DNA of 64,000 nt from Calycina herbarum (GCA_001414485.1 LLEY01000127.1:1-64000), one strand, 5' to 3'. Positions 24,301 through 36,458 are shown, counted from the first letter of the stretch. Translations and numbers: made by a program. Notes: generated by a model not told the origin, from the sequence alone.

Positions 24301-26445
24301 ACTCTTTAACTTCGATAAAAGCTACTAGAACGCTTTTAAGAAGCTAAAAGAATATCTTATAATAGTACTAGTCCTTCGCTACTACTCTCTAGAGCTTCCT
24401 ACGATAATCGAGACAGACGCCTTAGACGGGATAATCGCTAGAATACTATAACAATAGTAAGCAGACGGTGAATAGTACCTAGTAAAAGATACTCGTGATC
24501 GTACGCTCGCTTATAGAATAGAGACCGGAATTACAAAGTATATACGAGAAAGTTCGTATTTATACTAACTATAAAGTACTCGAGTACTTTATAATAATAA
24601 AGCAGCTTACTACACGTTAAGCTAGATAGGCTGAAGCTTTAGCCGAATACTACTTTATAGTAATATACCGTTCTAGAAAAGAGAATAGAAAGACGAACGC
24701 TTTAATACGAAAAACAGACGAGTTATAGACTTAGAAGAAGCTGAAAGAATAATACCGGACCTATACGCTCTTAACAAAAGAATAAGTTAATATAGAAGTA
24801 CTTAAAGACCTCGAGGTTGAAATAAGCTCTATTACGTTAGCTCTAGTCGACGACGATTACTTCTAAGAGTCTCTTATACTCTCTAAACGAATCTATAAAG
24901 TAAATAAGAATACTAAGACACTTTAAGCTTTACGATTATAGGCTAAGAATAACGAAGACTCTCTATACGTCTTAGAGAAAGACCTACTGCTTTATCGAGG
25001 CTACTTAATAGTACTAGATATTAATACTTTATAGATAGACCTAATCTATAAAGTATACGACTAAGTACTACTAGCCTACTCTAGACGAGACAAGACCTAC
25101 TAGATCCTTTACTTAAGATATATCTAGCGAAATATAAAGTCTAATATTATATAATATATACGTAACTGTTACGAATATTAAAGAGCAGATATACTAAGAG
25201 ACAAGACCTCTAATTATCTATATCTACTTCTAGTTCTATTACATATATAATAATACGTAGTAATAGACTTTAAATCCTTCCTAGCTAATAAGCACGGCTT
25301 TAACAACGTATTCGTAGTTATCGACCGATTATCTAAATAATATATCTCTATCCCGTACTAAAAAGAAGTAATAGCTAAGTAGATAGCTAGGCTATACTTA
25401 TAGCACGTATTACGATATCACGGAATCCTAGAGAGTATTATCTCTAACAGAGGCCCTCAGTTTATCTCTGCCTTCTAGCGAGAATTTATACGAATCCTCG
25501 GTGTCTAGCTTCGACTTTCGACTGTAAATCACGCCTAGATAGACGGATAAACCGAAATTATAAACCAGTACCTAGATTAGCGCTTAAGGCTATATATAAA
25601 TTACTACTAGAATAATTAGTCAGAGCTACTTCTAATAATAGACCACGCTTAGCTTATACTACTTTATAGTACTATTAGAATATCTCTATTCGAATTATAA
25701 AAGAGCTACTTACTAAGAACGTCTTTTAACTAGAATACGCCTAAACCCTCGACTATATAAGAGAGGCTATTATAAGAAGAAGCTATAACAGTTATAAAGA
25801 CTCTTTAAGAAGTACTAGACGTCGGCTAAGTAAATATAGTAAAAGCTTAAGAAAAGAAAGAACGGGACGTAAATAGACATAGATAAGAAGTAGACTTTAG
25901 AGTTAGCGATATAGTTTTTATTACTATAAAAGACTAGAATATACAAAGTCCTAGCCAGAAGTTAGACTACTAGATAGCTAGACCTTTTAAGATTCTTAAG
26001 AAAGTTAGCTCTGCTTTTAGACTCTAGTTACTATTCTCTATTAGAGTCTATCCTATCTTCGTACTAGAGAAGTTATATAAAGCTTTAGACGATCCTCTAT
26101 CTAAACAAGTAAGTACGCTACCTTTACCGATTATCGTCGACAAAGAAGAAGAATAGAAGGTTAAGAAAGTACTTATAAGTAAGACGCGATAGAAGTCTCT
26201 TTACTACCGATTAAAGTAGAAGAGCTATAACGAGGACCTTAACTAGTACCTAGCTCGCTACGTAGCCTACTTACTACATATATTAAAGGAATTCTATTTA
26301 GCGAATCCAACAGCTGACAGGCCTTCAAAGGCTCTTCCTTTGTAGCTAGAGGCGTACGAGGTAGGAAGAAACAATTATAGCGAATTAGAGAGTAACGACT
26401 CTATAGCTACGGAAGACAAAGCGGCTTAGTTAGAGAGGGCCCGGT
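21360..26445 (+). pseudogene. gag-pol remnant of Gypsy-1
   Basis: Translating with stops shows the order: gag with a mutated zinc knuckle (CYNYREVGYYIKSC, about 22355-22400); an aspartic-protease region about 22640-22860 (FSFIDVQFSYDLAKF); reverse transcriptase about 23640-24190 (DRYLLPLID, IFTKLDIY, STYLDDILIYS, with YLDD intact); RNase H about 24300-24720 (IIETDALDG); integrase about 25090-25750 (VIDFKSFLANKHGFNNVFVV, SNRGPQFISAF); and a chromodomain-like segment about 26160-26340 (YRLKQKSYNEDLN). Stops inside otherwise conserved motifs are mostly TAG at Gln or Trp positions, as RIP would produce. Not functional. Confidence 0.88.
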
Positions 26446-26460
26446 TAGAAGAGGGGGTAG

Positions 26461-26643
26461 TGTAACAGTCCCAGTCACATACGTATGGATCACGTGCCGA
26501 GGTTCTGCCGAAGTCTCGCTTAGTATATATAAATAGAGACAGAGCGTACTAACTCTTCTCTTCTCTGTTTAGTTTAGTTTTCTTCGAATATAAGTACTAT
26601 TCTATAAGTATCTCTTTTAGTATATTTATAAAGAGCTATTATA
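26461..26643 (+). repeat. 3' LTR of Gypsy-1
   Basis: 183 bp, begins TGTAACAGTCCCAG and is followed by the duplication GAATA. Less mutated than the 5' copy. Contains ATCACGTGCC and a TATATATAAATA stretch that could serve as the element's TATA box. Confidence 0.93.
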
Positions 26644-26648
26644 GAATA

Positions 26649-26852
26649 GATAAAATAACTATTAGATTACGTTTCTATAGAATTAGAGTATAAGTATAAA
26701 TAAAAGACTTAAATTCAACTTAGTTTCTAGTTATAAGAATAGTATTAAGCTATATATACTTCTAAAATAAGTACTAGAAGCTTTTATAGCTTATAAATAT
26801 CAAAAGAACTAGAAGATTCTAAGAAATATCTTATATATTCTTATAAACTAAA
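26649..26852. other. AT-rich RIP-mutated sequence of unknown origin
   Basis: About 200 bp between Gypsy-1 and the Gypsy-2 LTR. No terminal repeats or coding similarity seen. Probably the older repeat into which Gypsy-1 inserted. Confidence 0.5.
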
Positions 26853-27296
26853 TATTACAAATTATAATTACGTAGTAAGTAGTCTAGACGACGCTCTAAT
26901 AGAATAAAGTACGACATCTAGGAATAGAAGATAGTATAAGAGGAAATTAGTAATACGAAAGGTATTTAAGAGTTTTAGGATTTCATTATTAGATAACCGT
27001 TAGAAGTTACGTAATAGATCCTCTTAGATCTCTTAAGAGATCTAAAGAGATCTAGGGATCTAGGCTTATATAGGGATCTAGGTAATACGAGAGATTCTAT
27101 ATATACTAGTATATCTGCTATTAGATAGGAGCTTCGTATCTAACTTAGTTATTAATCTTATTATCTTATTTAATATCTTTGATATAAGTAACGAGTTCGC
27201 TTCTAAGTAAATACATCGGCGTATCTATACTTCTTATCTATATACTAACCTTCGAGACTTAGTTACCTTTATTTAGTTTATTTAAGTTTCGTTATA
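26853..27296 (+). repeat. 5' LTR of Gypsy-2 (RIP-mutated)
   Basis: Outer end TATTACAAATT corresponds to the TGTCACGAATC end of the reversed solo LTR; inner end TTTCGTTATA corresponds to TTTCGTTACA. Long stretches align, for example CTTTGATATAAGTAACGAGTT and CTTCGAGACTTAGT, with mainly C-to-T and G-to-A differences. Confidence 0.85.
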
Positions 27297-30200
27297 CTTT
27301 AAGCACTTACTTAGAAGTACGACTAATACGATGTTAAAAACTATACTATCTTCGAGTTTAACTCCTATACTACTAGTAGTACTAATAATACTAGTAGCAC
27401 CGGTTACTACTCTTAAGAAGAAGGTTAAGCTACTAGTACTAAAAACATTTAACAGCTCTCTAGAGAAACTTACTAAGTTTATTATAAAAGCTTCGATATA
27501 TCTAAACTTCTACTTAGTATAGTTTACTTACGAAACAGATTAAGTTATATAGCTTACTACTCGTCTTAAAGAGGTAGCGTATAACTAGATAGAACCTTAT
27601 CTAGAGGACTTTTAGAAAAACAAAATATTAAATAAGAAGGTATTAAACCTTATAAGTAAAAGTACTTAAGAGTTATTCTTAACTGTTACTAGGTTTAAGA
27701 AAGGGATTAATTAGACGTTCGCAGATATAGATTTAAAAAAGAAAGTAGTATAAGCCTTATATAGTCTTCGGCAAAAGAGCTTAGCTACTAAGTACACGTT
27801 AATGTTCTAATAGTACTCTATACGTCTTAGCTAGAACGATAAAGCCTTATATAAACAGTTCTACAAAAGATTAAAAGACAGTGTTAAGAATAAACTAGCT
27901 TAGAACGACTTCCTAGACACGCTCGACGAGTTAACTAATAATATAATTAAAATTAATAATCGGAATTATAAACAAAGCCTAGAAAAGAAGAGTAGTTATA
28001 GACATCGATAAAGAAAGAGTAGAAGAAGGAACTATAGAGATTCTATAGAAATTAATACTACTTAGAAATCATAGGTTTCGAAGAAAGAGATCTAGAAAAA
28101 GACCTTTTTAAAGAAAGAGGAACTTTTCTAGGAAGAGCGAAATCGTCGACGTAAGTAGAACTTGTATTATAACTATAGCCTCTCTAGTTATAGAGTAAAT
28201 AAGTATAGTAAGAAGAAAGACTCTAAAGAGAAGAGATAAGTTAATACTACTATTTAGAAAGAAGTAGCCTTACTTAATAAAATTAAACTTATAGATAATA
28301 AACTCGAAGCTAGAGAATATAGTACGTAGATTAAAATAGATACCGCGGATATATTAGTAGGTATTATATATCTATAGCTAAATAAAGGAATTAAGTCGTA
28401 AGTTAGTAGAGTATAGAATACTAATAATAATAGAGATCTACTCTTTAAAGAAAATTATAATATATAGTTAGAAATAGATTATAAATTATCTCTTTAAGTA
28501 GAGTACGAATTACTACTATTAATAAGTTTATTAGATTCTTTAGAGTTAGAATCTAACTTATTAGAGGTGGATTCTAGAATATATAAGCTTAAATAAGACG
28601 AGACTTAGGTATTTATTAGAACATTTAAAAGAGAGAATAGATAGGTATATATAGAAGGCTAGAAACCTGATTTTTAGAGCTTATATTCTACTTAAGAAAT
28701 CAACTCTACTATCTTAACAACTTATATAATAGTATAGAATAACTAGGACTAAATAACTATAGTTAGCCTAGTTATAGAAAGAGAAACCGTTAAGTTCAAG
28801 GAACTTAAACATAGCTAGAGTTAGACTAAGATATCTAGTTAGCCTAAGATAGGAGATATATAGACAGTTATAGACCTTTAAAAGAAAACCAGCTTATAGT
28901 AATAGTAGAGTCCTAGGAATTTTATAGAGTACCTAAAACCTAGTTTCCTAGGTACGCTACTCGACGAAAAGAAAGCGTTACTAGAAATAGAAGACTAATA
29001 TATAATAGTTGCTTTAGTTAATAGTATTAGAGTAATATTCTAAGAACCTAGGACTAAGAGATTATTTAATATAATCTTTTAGGAAATAAACGAATATAAT
29101 ATCGACTAAGAAACAAAGTTAGTATAAAAAGAATTATACTATCTAATAGTTAGAGACTTATAGTTTATAGAAATAATAAATAAAACTATAGCTAAATAGA
29201 TATAATATTATCTAAACATTACGTCTAACTAGTCTATAGAAAAACGATTCACTAGAACCTTACTAGAACTAGAATAAACTATAGAATATAAACTAAAATA
29301 TAAAGTAATCTCTATAGATTTAGAGAAAGTAACTTTCGTCTTAAAATCTAGTTAAGAGAATAAAGAAAAGTAAAGATTTACGATATACTTTATAAAAAAA
29401 GAATTAAATACTACTTTAGAAGAGAATTAGTTAGTAGTAACTATAAAGATAAGAGGAAAAGAAATCCGAGTCTTAATTAACTCTAAAGCGACGAGTAATT
29501 TCCTTTCCTCTATAGCTTTAAAGAAGCTAAACATTTTAATTAAAGATATAAGACTATACTACTTAGATATATAATTCGATATTATTAAAATAAAGAGTAA
29601 GGAAGTAATACTTAGTATACTATAGATTTAAGAATATAATCTAGATATTAATTAGAAGGCTTAAATAATAATCTTTAATTAATATAATTATATAGGTTTA
29701 TAATTATAACTAAAAGACTAGAACGAGGTTAGCGCTACCTCTTCTAATACGCTAGAGCACCTAGTCTAGGGTCTTCTATAGATTAGTAAGATAGATAATA
29801 ACGAAATACCTATAACGTAATCTATTACCGAGCTGCGTATATTACCGAGCTACGTACTTTTACCGACTTCTACTACTTCAAAATATAATAAATCAACTAT
29901 AATAATAGATAAAACTTATTACTCTTTAGATTCTAATAAGCTAGATATATCTACAAGTTCTTAACAAGTTCACGTATTATAACTAGTCTTTCCGTAAGTA
30001 CTATAACGTTACGTAGTTAAAATCCCTTCCTTACGATTTACTCTTCTAAAGCGCTTATCGCGTCGTATCTGCTTATTTACTTCGTCTTAAGCTATAATAT
30101 CGTATATATCCTCTATAGTAAGTATACCTCCTTAATAGATACGATTCTTTTTAGCTCTATAATACTTGGAAAGTGCCTTATTTACTACTTAAAGTATACG

Positions 30201-32152
30201 TAGCTTAGTATTAACAAGAGTTAATTTATAAGCTAAATACTCTATATCTTACTATCGTCTATTCTCGATTACCTAGTTAAACTGCCTTACTCTTGCCACG
30301 TCGATCAGTATAAGTAATAACTATTCTAGGACAGATTTAACCTATTATAAAGCTAGTCTCGTTGAAGTTATAGAAATCGCTATCTACTATACTATATTTC
30401 GCTCGTATATTCTCTACTAGTCGAAACTACGCGCTAATTAACTTAGGATCTTCGTATAAGGCTCTTTAAAAGTCGTAAACGCGATTAAAACACGCCTTTA
30501 GCTCTAATCGTCGAACTACGAATCGTTCTACCTAGCGCTTTCTAACACGTTTTACTCTACGTACCTCGAGGAGGTAATTTACTATATCTTCTATATTAAC
30601 TAGCCGAGGCGAAAACCCTCTAGAATCTTAATCGAATATATGTCGAATAATTATTTCCTTCTCTAATTTCGTTAGCTTTAAACAATTGAGTTTAATATCG
30701 CTATAAAAAGGTCAGCCGTTTATTCTAAGACGAAGAGTAGATTTAGGAATTTATAGATTTTTATAGCGTTTCTATAGCTTAATTTTCGTTTAGATGTTCG
30801 AATAGCTTTAATAGCTAATATAATTCGTGCTTCTTAAGTTTAGACTTATATTATAGAAGAAGAAAACACGTGTTAAAGTAGTAGAGTAGTAAATTCGGTA
30901 AAAGTACGTAGCTCGGTGATATACGCAGCTCGGTAATAGATCACGTTATAGTATAAAGAATTTGAGGCTTTGTTTAAAAACCTAGAAGACTTATAAGCCT
31001 TACTAGAATATTACTTATAGGATTATAAGATTAATTTAAAAGAGAGTTATAACCTTAGAAAGTAGAAGCTTTAGTTATATAACTAGAAAAGTATATAGAA
31101 AATAGAAAGTTATATAAAGAAAGGTATTAAGAAGAGATATATTAGAAGATCTAAGTTACTAATTACCTTAAATATACTTATTATTAAGAAAAAGAACGAC
31201 TTAGAAGGAAGAGTATATATTAATTACTAAGAAGTAAATTATACTATAGTTAAGAACGCTTATCCGTACTAGCTAGTTAATACTTATAGAATAAGTTAGA
31301 TAAGGTAGTATGTTTTATAAAACTAGATTAATAAAACACTTATAGACTTATATAAATAAAAGTTAGAGATAAATAGAAAATAGTATTTACCTTACTATTA
31401 GGCTTCTACGAATATATAGTTATACTATTTAGACTATATAATATACTAGCTATATATTAGAGATAAAATAATAATATTCTAGAAGATCTTCTAAGAGTAA
31501 TAGTAATCTATTATCTAGATAATATTCTAATCTTCTTAGAAAAAGAAGAAGAATATAAGAGATATATTAAAGAAGTTTTATAATAACTTATAAAAGTAAA
31601 CTCTTAATTAAAACTCTTAAAATACAAGTTTAGAGTAACTTAAACACTTTTCCTAAGCTAGGTATTTAGCTTAGAAAAAATAGAAATAGATCTAGTAAAG
31701 ATCTAGGATATTCTAAACTAGAAATTACTAGAAAATATAAAGAATATATAGTTCTTCCTTAAATTTATAAACTTCTACTATCTATTTATTAAGGATTATA
31801 TAAAGATTACTAAACTAATATTAATACTAGTAAAGAAGACTATTAAGTTTATCTAGAGTAAATACGCTAAAAATGCTTTTTAAAAGATTAAAGTAAGATT
31901 TATAGAAAAACCTATTTTAAACGATTTCAACGTAGATAAACCTAGTATAATAGAAATAGACGCCTTAGATATAGTAATAGATATAATCTATCTATAACTA
32001 AATAATAAAGAAAAGCTTATATCTATTATATACTACTTAAAAACATTTAATCTAGTATAGTAGAACTATAGTATCTTTAACAAAAAATTACTTACTATAG
32101 TACTAACCTTAGAACACTAGAGAATATACTTTTAAGAAGTAAAACATATAGT
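27297..32152 (+). pseudogene. gag-pol remnant of Gypsy-2
   Basis: Gag about 27331-28000 is readable with few stops (KLTKFIIKASIYLNFY, AYNWIEPYLEDF). A mutated zinc knuckle (LYYNYSLSSYRVNK) lies about 28155-28205. The aspartic-protease segment is at about 29450-29530, with LINSKATSNFLSS where LIDSGATSNF is expected. RT runs about 31060-31950 with dense stops. The RNase H start is visible as IIETD-like sequence mutated at about 31960, followed by LEHW-like sequence to 32150. A DNA transposon (29815-30946) splits protease from RT. Not functional. Confidence 0.8.
29815..30946 (-). mobile_element. Short pogo/Fot1-type DNA transposon with 52-bp terminal inverted repeats
   Basis: 1,132 bp flanked by TA on both sides (29813-29814, 30947-30948), the Tc1/mariner target. 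The 52-bp inverted repeats start ACGT and contain two direct copies of a TTACCGAGCTGCGTA-like unit. Near the left end a zinc-knuckle-coding stretch resembles the C-terminus of the transposase in the 1.86-kb element at 32155, on the same (minus) strand. At 1.13 kb it is too short for a full pogo transposase of about 530 residues, so it is an internally deleted copy. Heavily RIP-mutated. Confidence 0.87.
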
Positions 32153-32154
32153 TA

Positions 32155-34013
32155 ACGTGTATATATAGCGAACTAGCTAAATAAGCGAACCGGCTAAAAT
32201 TTTCCACGCTCGCGATTAAAATTATAGTAACTCTACTATAACGCCTCTAATTAATTAAAACTACTCGGAAATCTCTTCCTTAGATACTTCTTCTATAATA
32301 TTATAAGTACGCGTATTATAACTAGTCTCTCCGCAGTTGCTACAGCGCTGTACACGTGATTCTTCTCTTAGCTTCCGACTACTACTTCTCTTTATTTCCT
32401 ATATTACCTACTTACTAACGTCTCTATTATCCTATAGGTCCTACGCTTCCTATTAGCTAAGTGATCCTCCTTACTATAGACGTGTTTTTTTAGCTCTACG
32501 GCGCTTACTTAGTGTTTTATTTACTTATCGAAGTCTCTAGTTCTTAGCTTTTAATAGTACTATCTAGTATATTACTTTTGATATACTCTTTATAAACTAG
32601 TTAATAGCCTTATAAATAGGGGTTAGAGAGCTACTTTAGTAGTAGGAAATTCGATCTTTAATAAATATAGTCTATAATAAGGCTTTAGTAGAGTTATTTA
32701 GTATCTAGAAAACCAAAGGCTAAGCGGAACATAGAGGGGAGTTTAGAGGCGTTGGCGTCTTTAGCTTAAGATTAAGTGTAGAAATCATACTTTCTAGGTC
32801 GAATAGAAGAAGCCTAGCCTCTCGGAACCCTTCTTAGATATTACTTTCTATTATTATAATATTAAATAGAGCGTAGAAGGTAGGAAAGAAATTATTCTTA
32901 GTAATATAGATAATCTAAGCCTATATTATATCTTTAATTTACTAACTATATATCTTTTTTAAAAGGCTAAAACAGCTAACGTCGAGTAGCTAGAGTATAT
33001 AAGAAGAATAAGCAGGTATATAAAGAGTAATAATATTATTTTCCTTATAATATTCCTTAAACTCGTTAGAGTAGTAGCTTTTATAGCCGTCGAGGACTAA
33101 TAGATAATAACTACTAATAGATTAGAACTTAGTATACTTCTTAAAATGTCGAATCTAATCTTTATCTTTCTTATTTATTATCTAACTATTTTTAGTAATA
33201 GTAATTACCTAGTTAGATAGAAATCCACTGTTTTAGTACTAAGAAGTAAGATGATTTTTCATAGTAATAATTATAAATAGTAGAATACTCTAGCTTTAGG
33301 TATTAACTCCTAGATTACTATAACCTATTTCTAATTACTAGGCTATACTCTTTTTACTCTTATACGTTCTTCTAAGCTTATAATAACTATCGTAGTTGAG
33401 ATAACGCCTATTATAAACCCAGTCTTATTAAAGTTATAGATATCTATATTATAGATTCTATACTTTGCTACTATACTTCGTATAAGCTTAAACCAGCTAC
33501 GAATAACTTCTAGGTCTTCGTACTTAGCTCTCTAGTAGTCGTATTTTCGTTAGAAGCGTGTCTAGAGTTCTAGACAGCGCTTAATAAAGTTAGAAGCTTA
33601 ACGCGTCCTAACGTATAGTACGTCGCGTGCTTTAAGAAGTCGATTTACTATATTCTTAACTATAGATATCTATAGAGGAAATCCTTTTATAGCTAGGTCG
33701 AGGATATGTTAAATAAGTACTAATTCCTCTAGCTTGGTTATTTTCTATAAATTAGCTAGAATATCGCGTTATAAAGGTATACTAAGTAAACGTTAACCTA
33801 GCTTCTGATAATCTATAGAATAGGTCCTTACAGCAGCTCGAGCACGTAAATTTAGGTCTTTTTACATAGCCTAGATAGCTAAGACTAACCGGCTTTTGTT
33901 ATTTTTCTAAGGCATCGTTCGTTATAGAGAAATTTAATATTTAGTAGAGGTGTAGTAGAGGCGCGGGGTTTTGGCCGGTTCGCTTGTTTAGCCGGTTCGC
34001 TATATATGCACGT
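32155..34013 (-). mobile_element. Fot1/pogo-type DNA transposon, full length, RIP-degraded (Fot-1)
   Basis: 1,859 bp, the usual Fot1/Pot2 size. TA target duplications at 32153-32154 and 34014-34015. Inverted repeats of about 46 bp start ACGTG and carry two direct copies of an AGCGAACCGGCTAAA-like unit at each end. The transposase reads on the minus strand. Its C-terminal zinc knuckle QRCSNCGETSYNTRT lies near 32300-32350. The same transposase reads on the plus strand in the relative at 38973, where MDDE-type DDE_1 blocks can be followed. Inserted into the RNase H region of Gypsy-2. Confidence 0.92.
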
Positions 34014-34015
34014 TA

Positions 34016-34091
34016 ACTCTAAATAAATTAGTATAAATAATATAGAAAGTATATAAAATATTTCTTATAGATTCTATAGAATAGTATCAAT
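34016..34091. other. Junction between Gypsy-2 debris and polyketide-synthase fragment
   Basis: About 75 bp of AT-rich sequence. It does not continue the RNase H reading of Gypsy-2 in any frame I can follow, nor clearly the PKS. Composition changes sharply at about 34,085. Marks a deletion or rearrangement breakpoint. Confidence 0.55.
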
Positions 34092-35428
34092 GGGCAGAGT
34101 ATGGGAAAGCTAGTTATTGAAATCAGTAGGGACGCAAGCGTCAATGTAGTTTCTCCTCCCCTCCTTCGACGTTTAGAACAAGTCTGACGAGTATAGGCAA
34201 TCCTTGCAACTAAACCAAAGAAGATCTTTGAACCGGATGCCACCTATGTTATTGCTGGCGGACTTGGTGGAGTTGGTCGAAGTATTTCTCGCTGGATGGT
34301 ACACCGTGGTGCTCGAAACCTCGTTCTCTTATCTCGAAGTGGACCAGAAAACAAGCACTCGTTATCAATCAAGGAGGAACTGAAATGCGCCCGGATAGAG
34401 ACACCAGCCTGCAATATTGGAGATATGGAAAGACTATCTGCTTGCTTGCAGACATGCCTAAATACTATGCCACCATTGGTGTGGTGTATTCAAGCAGCTG
34501 CAGAAGTTCGAGTAGGTTCACATACAAATTGGCCTTCAACTTGTGCATGCGTTGACTTGAATTTTAATAGAATGGCATGTTCTCCAATCTATATTTCGAA
34601 GACTGGGCTGCAAGTTTACTCTCGAAGTTTGAAGGATCATGAAACCTTCACACTCTCCTTCCTTTGGGCATGGACTTCTTTATACTTTTATCCTCACTCT
34701 CTGGAATTGTCGGTCGAGAGACGTAAGCGAGCTATGCTGCTGAAAATACCTACATGGATGAATTAGCACAGTATCGGGTCGCAAAAGGAGAGAAAGCAGT
34801 GGCCATAGATCTCAGTATTCTCGCGGATGACGGCATGCTTGCAGAGAACAAATCACTCATGGAAATGGTTAAGAGCACTGGGGCTTTGATCCCTATCTTT
34901 GCTAAAGACCTTGACGCGCTTTTGGATTACTACTGCACTCCCCAATTGGACTTACTTACAGCAACACAATGCCAGCCTGTCATTGGTCTCGAGGTCCCTG
35001 CCAATATCACTTCTAGGAATCTTGAACCTCCGCCATTCATTTACCTTCCCACACTTCGTCACTTATTTCAAGTTTCAAGCAACAATGTCTCCTCGTCAAA
35101 CTCAAATACTCAGACTACTAACCTTTCTGTACTATTTTCTACCGCCGACTCGGTGGCTGAGGCTGGGAGGATGGTAGCAAAAGCGTTGATAGACAGACTC
35201 TCTTCCACAATTGCGGTACCAGTAGAAGACATACGGGAAGATAAAGCTATGCATAACTATGGAATTGACAGCTTGGTGGCTATTGAGGTTCGAAATTGGT
35301 TTGCGAAGAAAGTCTGTGCGGATATTGCAGTTTTTGATATTCTGGGAAACTCATCTATCAAAGAGGTAGCAACATTGGCTGCGGGGAGGAGTGAGTACAG
35401 GAATAAAGACTGGGTTGGAGGAGACTAA
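34092..35428 (+). pseudogene. 3' end of a highly reducing type I polyketide synthase (KR and ACP), broken
   Basis: A highly reducing PKS would make a reduced polyketide chain; only its end is here. The reading starts GQSMGKLVIEI, the usual linker between enoyl-reductase and ketoreductase. KR: TYVIAGGLGGVGRSISRWMV (NADPH fold), LLSRSG, FFILLSSLSGIVG with the catalytic Ser and ASYAAENTYMD with Tyr and Asn. ACP: DKAMHNYGIDSLVAIEVRNW with the phosphopantetheine Ser (GIDS). An intron at 34512-34570 restores frame (EVR|NGMFSN). Four in-frame stops break it: TGA 34185-34187, TAG 34194-34196, TGA 34640-34642, TAA 34724-34726, at positions where Trp, Gln, Trp and Gln fit. From 34754 to the TAA at 35428 the frame is open. 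KS, AT, DH, MT and ER are absent, lost at the transposon junction. Confidence 0.9.
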
Positions 35429-36458
35429 GCTAAGATGGTGGATGTGAGAATATTTGTGATGCAAATTTTAATATCAAAGTTTTTTCGTACACATTTATAG
35501 CAGGAACCCTTTCTAATATACCAAGTCCGTTTCCCCACCTCGTGTGAAAAAGGATAAATTGATATACAACTTTGTATTCTTTCCAATCAAATTTCGAATC
35601 CCATTCAGTGGACAGAAGAATATATTTAAGAAGGGTAATCTTGCCTTGGAAAGTTTAAAGAGATTGCCCAGCTGAAAATCTCCATAACCTACATTGTCAA
35701 CCCCTTCTCAACTATTTTGAAGGAAAGGTGGCCTGAAAATATGTTTCTCGCTTAGGAATTAGTGGGTCAGAAAGTTCAACCTTCAAAGAGCCTTCAAATC
35801 GCACGAAGGTGGTAGCATACCTAGAGGGATTTATAATATATTGATTGATCCTTCAAATACCATCCCCAAAAAACCGCCACTCTTCCCCATGAAAGTTGCC
35901 TTGGTGAAAAAAAATCGAAGAAAAACCGTGACCAAATTTTATGTCTCAGATATTGAAAAGAGACAAAAGGGAAGTTGCTAGCGTGCTTGCTAGCGTATTA
36001 TAGATACCCTCGGACTGATCTAGCGGAGTGTACGGCCAAAATAATCTCCAACGTGCTTTTATTGGCAGGCATATATTTCCTCGGATCGGTGGTTGTGACG
36101 GCAGGGGTCTCTGGTGTTGAGGGTGATGGGACGTTAACCCTTGACGGGGCAGACTCCTGGAGAGGACAGTCAAAAGTAAAGGTTGGGGGTTTGGCTGTAG
36201 ACGAAGAACTGAAATTAAGAGGAGGGGGATGCTGTGGCCATTGGCGAGGGTGGAGGTAGTTTTGGGATCGATAGCTGGCAGGTGATACCCATTCTCTTGA
36301 TATAAATCGAATACTGAACCTTCAGCTATTTAATTTAATTATCACGTTGTTTCTTCTCTTAAATTACTCTCTAGGATTACTCTCCAGGAAAATGAGCAAA
36401 AAGAACAGAAACAGCTTTCTAAGTAAAGAAAGTGTAAGTCTATATGGGTGCTATTGTT
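35429..36458. other. Intergenic region between PKS remnant and tRNA
   Basis: About 1 kb of moderately AT-rich sequence without recognisable gene. ORFs at 35946-36173 (minus) and 35975-36259 (plus) are mutual shadows; neither has a motif. This stretch is not RIP-like. Confidence 0.5.

Larger units (their letters stand above)
20572..26643 (+). mobile_element. Gypsy-1: complete, RIP-degraded Ty3/Gypsy chromovirus-type LTR retrotransposon
   Basis: 6,072 bp (including the nested solo LTR). LTRs of equal length (183 bp) lie at 20572-20754 and 26461-26643, starting TGTAACAG (mutated to TATAACAG on the left). Target duplication GAATA stands at 20567-20571 and 26644-26648. A polypurine tract AGAAGAGGGGGTAG directly precedes the 3' LTR. 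Domain order gag, protease, RT, RNase H, integrase, chromodomain-like end sets the plus orientation and the Gypsy order. Coding potential is destroyed by stops at positions where conserved residues need CAG/CAA/TGG. A 467-bp solo-LTR insertion with its duplication (20890-21356) interrupts the leader. Confidence 0.95.
26853..34013 (+). mobile_element. Gypsy-2: Ty3/Gypsy element with one LTR, interrupted by two DNA transposons, 3' part missing
   Basis: An LTR of 444 bp (26853-27296) shows the same sequence as the solo LTR at 20890-21351, reversed and heavily mutated. Gag starts about 35 bp after it, so this is the 5' LTR. The coding region runs through protease, RT and part of RNase H, then is interrupted by the Fot1-type element at 32155. 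No 3' LTR, integrase or polypurine tract is found: beyond the Fot1 element only about 75 bp separate it from a polyketide-synthase fragment. The 5' flank (CTAAA) has no matching duplication on the right. The 3' half has been lost by deletion or rearrangement. The end coordinate is therefore only the last mobile sequence. Confidence 0.8.

Noticed and set aside
27331..27522. 63-codon ORF with a hydrophobic N-terminus, like a small membrane protein
   Set aside because: It is the start of Gypsy-2 gag; the hydrophobic look comes from RIP-altered codons, and the reading continues as gag after the stop.
34512..34570. Apparent frameshift in the PKS ketoreductase
   Set aside because: A 59-bp GT..AG intron joins EVR to NGMFSN in frame.
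35946..36259. Two opposing ORFs between PKS and tRNA
   Set aside because: They overlap each other, have no motif and are short; likely chance.
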